Shown here piece after piece: positions 1-9,400 of a stretch of 11,524 nt of DNA. The position numbers were made by a program, and so were the translations under genes. Origin of the DNA: Goniomonas avonlea (Eukaryota; Cryptophyceae; Goniomonadida; Goniomonadaceae); the NCBI GenBank assembly GCA_003573635.1, contig QUTJ01031409.1:1-11524 (forward strand), read 5' to 3'. The notes under the pieces are model-generated. The model was not told the origin of the DNA. It made no database searches and saw only the letters and a list, made by a program, of their open reading frames with translations. Position 1 is the stretch's first letter, and every line of letters begins with the position of its first letter.

Positions 1-714
1 CGCTGTGGCGCTGGTGATGGCGGCGCCGCTGGAGGTGGAGGTGGTCATGCACGAGGCCGCGGGCCGGGTCTCCACGCGGACCGACGCGCCACCGACAATC
101 TTTTTCTCAAACAGCGCCGAGGCAGGAATCGGGTCGACGGCGGAGCCGCCGTACTCCCACTTGAGCCTGGCCTTGGCGTTGCCCACGCTGCCGACGGACT
201 TGTAGTCCATCTTGATGTCGTACATCGTGCCCGCGGCGAGGGGGAGGTTGTAAGTCTTCCCCGAGGCCAGCGCCGACAGCGACGTCCACTCGCTGATGAG
301 GACCAGGTTGTCCACCCACAGCTTCACGCGCTCGTCCACCGAGTCCACTGTCATGGTGAAGGTCGTCTCACCAGCGGCCGCCGACTTGACAAAACCCTCC
401 CAGCGCACGCTGAAGGCGCCGTCGGCCACGAGGTACTGCTCCGCGACAAAAGGCGCGGCGTTGCCCGTGGCCGAGAAGTCGACGGGTTCTGCGACAGAGA
501 GCAGCGGCTTGGTGCGGCCGACCTCGTCGTAGTACGTTGCCATGAGGCCGCTCCCGACGCCGGACGTTCCCATTACGAACGCCGCCACCAGTGTGTGCGT
601 CCCACTGCGCGTTTGGCGGAAGGACACCGTGCGTTTGCCCGTGTTTGTGTAGGGGATGCTGACTGCGCCCCGAGATATGGTCACGCCGGCCGTGCCGTAG
701 TCGTCCGGAATGTA
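1..714 (-). CDS. Exon 25 (partial): end of F7, PA14 P7, start of filamin F8
   Basis: Residues 1706-1943, running off the left edge in frame. 'VSFRQTRSGTHTLVAAF' ends F7. P7 is complete: 'GSGLMATYYDEVG', 'VADGAFSVRWEGFVKSAAAG', 'DERVKLWVDNLVLISEW' (1832-1848), 'TMYDIKMDYKS', 'KARLKWEYGG'. 'RVETRPAASCMTTSTSSG' with Cys1927 starts F8. Strong G/C third-position bias is seen throughout. Confidence 0.93.
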
Positions 715-3446
715 CTGCGTGGGGCAGTGTAAAAGGCTGCGCTTGTGCTGAAGAGAATACTACTCAAACACAGTGGAAGGCTGCTCTTGTGTTGCGAGAA
801 ATGCACTGAATTTGAAATTGTGCTCAAACGGTGTGGAAGGGTGTTCTGTATTGAGGAATGCACTGCAGGTGACAATGCGTGCACGTCTTTCCTCATACAG
901 CAAGGCGGGCCTTGACTGCAGCCTTTCAGGGGAGCTTTGACCATTCGTCCTCGGATTCACGTTGTGACCCGCGGAGCACTGGCCACGCGGAAGCAGCCCT
1001 CACACAAGGACTTGGTGGTGCGCACCTGGACATCAACCTCGAAGTCCGAGCCAAAGTCGTGGACCCGGTTGTTGCCGTACATGTCGCGCATCTGGATGGT
1101 GAAGGACGCGCTCACGCCGGCGGTGACAATCGACACTCCTCCTCCGTAGATGAACGACGTCACCGAGCACAGACCCCCAGGGCGCACGTTAAGCTCCGAA
1201 GGAAATCCACTGCGGTAGTGTGTGAGGCGACCTGATGGCTGCGGTGAGAGTGCGAGGCAACTCCCACTGCGGAGGGTGTGTGAGGCGTGCAAGCAATTGC
1301 GAAAGTACTCGGCACTTCAACTGCGACAACAGCATAAAAATGCAGGGAGAGAGGTGTCTGTTGCATCAACAAAAGCGTTTACATATCAAGTTCTAACATT
1401 ATCAATAATTGCAACGTGGTTTTCTGAAAAATGGCAACCATGAACCAAGCGTTTCCGTGGAGGAAAATAAACAGAAACAAAACCACGAAACAGTTCTCGA
1501 CGTCAAAAACACTGCACCAAATGAGACATGACGCGCACCTGACTATGCGCCCCGGAGGGAAGAGACGAGAGGATGGCATGACAGCCTTGGCGACTCGCTG
1601 ACTGGCGTAGTTGAGCGAGATGGCGGCGAGGCCGGTGCCAGACGCTTTCTGGTACTCCACCTGCCAGGCGGGCAAGGGGTTACGGGGGGGGCTGGCAAGG
1701 CAGGCCAACACAGATGGGCAGGCACCTGCAGGTCGTAGAGGACGTTCTGCGTGAGCGCCATGGTCATGCTCCACGAGTGCACGCCTGCGTCGTCGTCCCA
1801 CTTGTCCACGAGCAGCGACCCGCCAACGTACAGACGCGACCCTCCACCCACAGAATTGAGGGTGAAAGTGTAGGTGTCAGTGTACGGGAGCTTCACCAGT
1901 CCAGTCCAGCGGACACTGTTGCTGGGTGTCAGGGCGTGGCGCGCAGTAACTTGACACCACGCGGGAGACATAAACACATTTCGCTCTGTACATTTTTCAG
2001 AATCTCTGTGGTATTTTCGCCAGAATATCTGGGGAAAAGAACCCCCAAGCTCTGCCCAAGATGTGCCCTCCTGCGCATGCTTTGCTGCCCTGCCCATCTG
2101 TGCATGCTTTTGCTGCCCTGTCCTCCTGCGCATGCTTTTGCTGCCCTGCCCNNCTGTGCATGCTTTTGCTGCCCTGTCCTCCTGTGCATGCTTTTGCTGC
2201 CCTGTCCTTCTGTGCATGCTTTTGCTGCCCTGTCCTCCTGTGCATGCTTTTGCTGCCCTGTCCTCCTGTGCATGCTTTTGCTGCCCTGTCCTCCTGCATG
2301 CTTTTGCTGCCCTGCCCTCCTATGCATGCTTTGCTGCCCTGCCAGCTTGCTCACGCTCGCACACACTTGCTCCATGCGGCTCTCCCTCTTCTCTCACACT
2401 CAGGCCGTCCCTGCCACTCTCAGCGGACCTGAAGTTGCCACGCTTGAAGGCGTTGTCGATGATTGGCGGCTCCTTGCCCCAGTCGAGATCTACTGCGGAG
2501 TCCCAGCGGTGCGCGCTCACACCGAGGAAGCCGACCTTGGAGAAGTACACCGCCGACACGCCAGACCTGCGCGCACGGTGCTGAGCGGCATGGTCCCGCT
2601 GCTGAGACAGCGCGTCTCGCGACTGGGCGCTCGGCTGTGCGACTCCGACACGACATGGAGATCGAGACGGGTCACTTACACGCAAAAGTGCATCTCTGAC
2701 CGTTCTAGCACCCAAACAAAGCAATATCGGACAACACAAGGGGCAGACTCAAAGAGAGCTTTCGAGCCGCTTGAGAGGAGGATCAGCGCGCCCAGAAACA
2801 GATTCACCACTCGATGCGGGAGTGAATCTATCAGTTAGCAGATACATCTATGCACGGAGGGCGCACCGTGAAGTGTCTGTGGCCCCCACACCAGGTGAGA
2901 CCCGCACAGTCGCGACGTAGTCACCAGAGGCCGTGACCTTGATTGCCAAGTCGTAGACCCCGCCGCGGTTGAATATGTCTGTGCTCGGCCGGCCCCACGC
3001 TGTGCCAGAGTGCGTCCCTCCAGGCCCCGTGAGCCGGTACGAGATGGCGTCCGTGTTCCCGTCTCGCTGCGCGCCGTTGTTGGTTGGTGCTGTTGTTCTC
3101 ACGACAAGGTTGTTGGTTGGTGCTGTATTCTCAAGAGAGTTTGCTTGGTGTTGTCATTATCAAAAGCAAATCGCTCAGCATATCTGCGATCCACCCGCCT
3201 GTTGCAGGAACAGAAACACAGAAACCCGATGGAGAGAGCACGAGACACACCTGGTTGCTAAACTGGTCCCTGGAAACGAGGGCGAAGGTAATGCTGGCGC
3301 CGACGGTGTAGAAGGTCAGCAGCGCGCCCGTCGCGGAGTCGCCGGTCTTGGTCGAGGTCGCCGAGCACACCGGCCCGGGGTTCACCTGCAGACGACACCT
3401 CAGCGCCCATCTCTCGACAAGGTCTTGGGCCCTGAAACGCTGCTTG

Positions 3447-3484
<38 letters not shown>

Positions 3485-6400
3485 GCTGACCAATCTGATC
3501 TCAGTGCTCCCAACACCTATCGGCAGCAGCTCTCATCGCATTGGCGCGTTCTCCCAATAATCGCTGCACTCCCTCACATATCCAATCGCAATGACGGCGC
3601 GTGCTCCTGAGAGCCTCTCGCATTGATCTCGAGTAATCCCTCACACCTGCAACCGCATGGGCGGGTTCTCTCTCAACCCTCCAGGGCCCTTGCAGCGCGA
3701 CCCCGTCACCGTGTCAGTGCCCGGGCAGCCATTGGTTGTTGTCCAAGACCACAAAGCAGAGTCGTCATTCTCCGCCGACGTCGACTGCTGCACTGAGAGC
3801 CGGCTCATGGGGATGATCTGATTCGCGACACGATCGTTGGCAGAGGCGGCGATAGTTGTGTACCTGAGGGCCAGGGTTCAGTTTGGAGTTGTGGACCTGG
3901 GGGGCCGGGGTTGAGTTTAGAGTTGTGGACCTGGGGGCCAGGGTTGTGAGAGGTGTAGTGATGGCCCTGAGGCCACTCCGTGTCGATAGACCTTCATGAA
4001 AAAAGAAACAGATTCTCACGCCTCATGTAGCAACGTGTGAGTACTCGTGTGACTCGTGACAGCGTCGCACCGCTCGTCCGCTCCGGCGTTCTGCCACTTG
4101 AGCGCGAAGTTTGAGTTGCCGCCGGTGTTGAGGTAGTGGACGGTCACCTCGTACAGCTCGTTGGCCCGGGGGAAGGCCAAGGTGGCGGTTGGTGAGGTCG
4201 CCAAGAGGCTGCTCCACTGGTCAATCACCACCGAGTTGTCCATCCACATCTTCACTCGCTCGCTCTTGAGCGCCAGGGTGAATGTGAACGTGTACCGGTC
4301 GCTTCTGCTGGGACGGACATAGCCCTTCCAGCGCGCAGAGAACTGGTTGTTCACCAGCGAGTGAGGCACCGCGGCGTCCGACCAGTCCAGCGTCTTGACA
4401 AACCCGGCGCGCTTGGGGACAGTGAGGTCCACGGCGTCGTAGTAGGTGGCGGCCAGGCCTTGTCTCGAGAACGTGCGAGCACTGCCGGTGCCGTGTCAGT
4501 ACGTGGGTCGTGATGGCTGTTGTTGCGCGTGTTGTTGCGCGTGTTTGTTGCACCAAGACAGACAGCAAAGGTAGAATGCATCCACAAGGACAAGAGCAGC
4601 AGAGGCAGGGCAGGGTTGGTGCGGCAGCACGCACCGGACAGGCCAGGCCTGGTACGTCCTCAGCGGGTCGAGCACGCCGTCGGGCGTCGACCCGCTACGA
4701 GTCTTGAGCTGCACAAATGCCTCCTTGGTCGGGTCACCGTTGAGATACTCCATCCGGATAGCCATGAAGCCATCCGCCTTGTTGGGCACAGCCAGGAGTT
4801 CTGTCCACTGGGTTGCCTTGAGCGACGTCCACTGCTCCAGGACAAGGACGTTGTCAATCCACAGCCGCACGCGGTCGTAGTGGTCGTTCTGCGCCACGGT
4901 GACAGAGAAGGAGTACCGCTCAGTGAACCCGGGTCTGCACAGACGCGAGTCAGACGGGAGGCTGTGCCGGGACAACACGCCACGCGTCAGGATTGCGTTT
5001 CAGGAGTACCTGTCACATGTAGAAACCCTTCCAGCGCACAAGGGGTACGTGTCAATTGTGAGAGGAGCGCGCACCGCAAAGAAAGAGTACGTGTCAAATG
5101 GGAGAGGAGCGGCGCACCGCAAAGAGGGAGAACGTGTCAAATGTGAGAAGAGCGGCGCACCTGTAGAAACCCTTCCAGCGCACAAAGAACGCCGAGTTGG
5201 TCAGCGCCGCGTCGGGCACCACGTTGGTCCCGCTCCAGTCGACCCGTGTGTCAATTTTAATTTTCTTGGCGGTTCCGGGAATGTAGTCCGTGGCCGTGGT
5301 CGTGAAGGTGTCGAAGTACGTGGCAACCAGTCCAAGCGGCGTGGCGACTTCAGCGAGGAGGTTGTGGTAGGGACCGTGGTCGGCGTAGGAACCCTCGTTG
5401 TGCTTGCGGCGCACAGCGTACTTGACAGAGTACGTCCCGGTCGCGTTGGCAATCGGGTCCACCTGACCGTAGAGCGCCGGCGTGTAGTAGTACCCTTGTT
5501 CCTCCGACCGCACCACAAAGGTGTCGGTGGCGACGGTGCGGAGGTTGCCGAGCGAATCTCTGGCTTGGATCGTGAACGACGCAGACACACCAGCGGTCGC
5601 CAGACTTATACCGGGACCCGTGACAGTGGACACAGCTCCGCAAGGCGCGTTGGGCACGACGGTGAGCGAGAAGGGCGAGCCCGACAAGTGGTCGTGGAGA
5701 GAGTACAGGTGGGAGTTGGGCACCACGGGCCAGCCGCCGCCGACGCCAGCAGACTGCCACTTCCACTTGAGCGCGGCCTTGATGTCCTGGGCGGAGTAGT
5801 CGATCTTGATGTCGTAGAGCACGTTGCCCACCAGGCCGGTCGTGTACGTCGGGGTCGTCGACGCCAGACTGCTCCACTGGTCAATCAGGTAGTGGTCGTC
5901 CACCCACAGCCGCACGCGCTCGTCCACCGTACCAGCGCCCCCGAGCTCCATTGCGAAGGTGTACTCGCCCGTGTCCACCGCTCGCAAGTAGCCGGACCAT
6001 TTTACCTGCCCGTCGGTGAGGTCTCCAGACACTTTGAATCCTCGCTGACACGCCTCGAACCACTTTGTGTCCTCGTTGATGCGTCTCTTCACACGTTGTG
6101 TTCTCGTTGATACGTCTCGAAACACTTTAGTGCCCTTGATACGCGTCTTGCGTCGCGAAGACCATCCAAGCGGACATCACGATTTCTCCATGCGCTAGTG
6201 TTGCGAGAGGCAGGGGCGCGAGATAGGTTATGATATCACTCACGAACAAGGAGGACTCACAGAACACAAGCACATCCGAGCAAGGGAAGAACTCACAGCT
6301 GCACCACAAAACACACCCACGCCGGAAAAGCCCCACGAAACACCGACACACCTGGAACCGACTCTGAATATCTTGGGGCGGGCTGGAAACCCAGTCAAAG

Positions 6401-9400
6401 TTGATGTCACTGTCGACGGTGTGGACGGCAGAGTCGAGCTCGTTGAAGTAGGTGGCGTTGAGGCCGTTCTGGCGGACGACGGCGATATCGAGCTGGTAGG
6501 TGCCGGACCTCGTCGGCCGGTACGCCGCAGAGTACTGGCCGGTCGTCGTGCCGAGGTAGCGCACGACGCTCTGCTGCACGCCGTCGGACCCGCGCGCCCT
6601 GCTCACAAACATGTCTGTGCCGACTGTGCGGTCGTTGCCCGCCGTGTCCTTGGCCTGCACCGTGAATGACGAGATCAGACCCGCCGTCGCCAGCGTCAGG
6701 CCCATGCCCCACACTGTCGATGTCGGCCCGCACGTCGCGCCAACCTTGACATCCAACGACCATGTCAGCGCCGCTGTAGCGTCGGTGCCAGGGTTGGTGA
6801 GAGTTACTGTGTTGGTCCCAGCGGCCGTCGGCGTGTACACGGCCAGGTACTCGCCGACGCGCGTGGAGCTCTCGAGCACTGTCGCGTCCCAGGCTGTGCT
6901 GCCCTTGACACCGTGCACCTGCGCCAGCGCAATCAGGAAAACACTCACGCTGAGGCTGACAACGCTAGTCATTGAAATTTCAGCGGGATGTACTGCGAAA
7001 GGACAAGCCAAGATCATGGGAGTGTGCAGGTGGCGAGAGAACGTTGTGATCGCAGGAGGGCACGGGATATGCTAGATGAAAGTTTTAGAGGGCATTGCGG
7101 AGTTGTTGAGCATTTTGGGACAAAGAGTTCAGTGTAAATCATGGGACAAGGCGCCCCCGGGCACCTTGGGAGCATCTCCTGCCGTGATCTTCTCGTTGAA
7201 CCAGGCATCACGCGATCGAATTGTGAAGGTCGCTGCCAGACCAGCAGTGGCCAGGGATACCTGTTGACAGAGCTCAATAACCGGTCAGCACCAAGAGAGA
7301 GGGGGGTGGGGTGGGGGAGAGGGGGGCGAGGCGGGAGGAGAGAGGAGGGAGAGAACCATCAGAGCACAACAGAACGCACGTGAGGCCAGCGCATACGGAC
7401 CTTGAGTAATGTCACAAGAACAATCCAAGAACTTACGTTTAGAGATCAAACGTGAGACAGACGCACCCGACCAGGGAAGTAGAGAGAGTTTGTGCCGCAA
7501 GTTGCGGCCGGGACAACTGTGAGCGAGAATGGAGAGCCCGAGACTGCCTTGGCCACGAAGAGGCGTGTGGACTCGACCCGACCCGTCTGCAGCACGTGTT
7601 ACACTGGGACACATGCTCAACGCATGCTGTGACATAAGCATGAAGCACGCGTTTCACTGTAACACATGGTCAACACATGCATAACCCGTAAGTAGCACGT
7701 GTTACACTGTAACACATGCTCAACAGCTGTCGCATAAACCATATGTAGCAACAGCGCAACACATGCTGTAACACATACTGTAACATATTTCGTCTGTAGC
7801 ATGTGTTACTGGCACTGCCTAAACCTGCCCCGGTTTGCGTGTGGCGTGCGGCCGCTTCTGACAGCACTGTCGCGGACGCCTCGTGTGGTGAGGTGCCAAG
7901 CTCCAAACATCGAGGCGAGGTGAAGCGCCGCGGCAGTGGGGTGATACAGCCGCACAAGGCTTGCAAGGGATGTCGCAGAACAAGGTTGCGTCGCACTCAA
8001 CAGGTTGAGCTTGATAGTGTGTCCTGGTCGACAACAGCTCCGCGGTTCAAAACGAGATTCGTGAGGGATATCACGTGGCAAGCCCTAAATCCGCACCCAG
8101 GTGCCGAAAGCCATAATCGTACCTGAGATGTGCTGCTGCTGTGAAGCGAGACGTAGGCTGGAGTGGCAGCGGACGGGTTCTTGTACTCAAGCTTGATGTC
8201 GTAGTAAGTGTTGGCAGCGTAAGTGCCCAGATCTATTGTTCCCGTGCAGAGCGGGTTGCCCAGAGACGTCCACTGCCGAGGGAGTCAGATTTTTACAAGA
8301 GGCCAGCAGCGTGGCAGTGGAAAGAGTAAAACGGAAGAGAAAAGAGATACCGCACCTGGTCAATTATTACTGAGGTATCAACCCACAGTTTCACTCGATC
8401 GTCCTTGGTGGCCACGGTGCCATCGAGGAACACTTTGAACGTGTAGGTCTGCGGGGTTGGGGGGTCAATCTGTGATCACACCGTGCGCAGACGACCACCC
8501 ATGCAAGACATGCGCCACCGGACATGCGCACCCTGTTAGGCGCCACAACCACAAGACACACCTCCGCGAAATTTGCAAGGAACAGCCCTTCCCAACGAGC
8601 AGAAAAGGCAGAATCTGTGAGAGCGGTTTTGGGCAACGCAGCTGCGACACCGCTCCAGTCTACAGTCTGGTCCGTGGTGACGAGCTTGGCTGCGCAGAAG
8701 GGGTCATCGAGGGTATCTTAACCAGGGCTCACGCAAACTGCAGCAACAACATGAACACTGGGGGCGGGCCTCACCTCCAGTCAAGTCATCGTTGTCGAAG
8801 TAGGTGGCCTGCAGCCCCCCGACAACCGCGAGTTGCGCGTCGATGGTGCACGCACTGTACGCCGTCGGCACCGCAGACGTGCCTTGGTACGTGTCACGCC
8901 CCAAATCAGGAGCAAGCTTGAGGACTGTGGCGTGCTTGGGGCGCAGAGAGACGCCGCTCACGGTGGCGGCGAGAATCTCGACGCGCCAGCCGTGGTCGCC
9001 TTGCGTCAGGCGGTTGCTGCGCCACAGGGTCACACGTTGTCCAAAGTTCCCGGAATGTGTCAAGGCTTTGTCAAAGGGAGATGCCGCGTGTGTCTTGGGA
9101 TGTACAGGAGAAAGCACCATGTCATGAAATGTACACGGACACAGCACCAAAATATGGGTTGAACGGAATGCACGAGAAAGAGAGCGTAGACGATGGAAGA
9201 AAGAGAGTGTAGACGATGGGTGCACGAGCACGTGAGCGACCGGGCACCCGGGGACCGCACACCCCGACACGCAGGAGGGGACGGACCCGTAATTGTCACG
9301 GGCGAGGATGTTGAAGGAGGCGGAGGTGCCCGAGGTGACGACGGTGACGGCGTGGCCGGCGAGCGTCGAGGTTGTCGCTGAGATCGCCGCCGTCTGCGTC

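Noticed and set aside
879-1235. 118-codon plus-strand open frame
   Set aside because: Antisense to exon 24 and intron 24, with no recognisable motif.
2071-2343. CRISPR-like array
   Set aside because: The units are directly adjacent with no unique spacers, and the context is a eukaryotic intron.
1929-2375. Repetitive 'RAAKACT' type protein on the minus strand
   Set aside because: Same minisatellite read on the other strand. Retaining intron 21 from exon 21 meets a TAG in the first unit entered, so it is not an extension of the gene.
1714-2838. 374-codon plus-strand open frame with Cys-rich repeats
   Set aside because: Its middle is the 28-base minisatellite, which is stop-free in all frames; the flanks are antisense to exons 21 and 22. 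It includes an undetermined residue from the N gap.
3131-3250. Extension of exon 19 past its donor
   Set aside because: The frame stays open, but the added residues do not match a filamin strand; joining to exon 20 does.
4899-6110. 403-codon plus-strand open frame
   Set aside because: It lies antisense to exon 15, which has clear PA14 and filamin motifs. Open antisense frames are expected from strong GC third-position bias, and its translation shows no domain.
7617-7802. 61-codon Cys-rich minus-strand open frame
   Set aside because: Made wholly of the degenerate intron 11 repeat, with no link to a domain and a stop before exon 12.
9017-9127. Longer exon 8 starting at acceptors near 9065 or 9093
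   Set aside because: Phase could be matched only with poor donors, and the added residues disrupt the filamin turn. The acceptor at 9017-9018 gives 'DNYGNRLTQGDHGW' with correct spacing.
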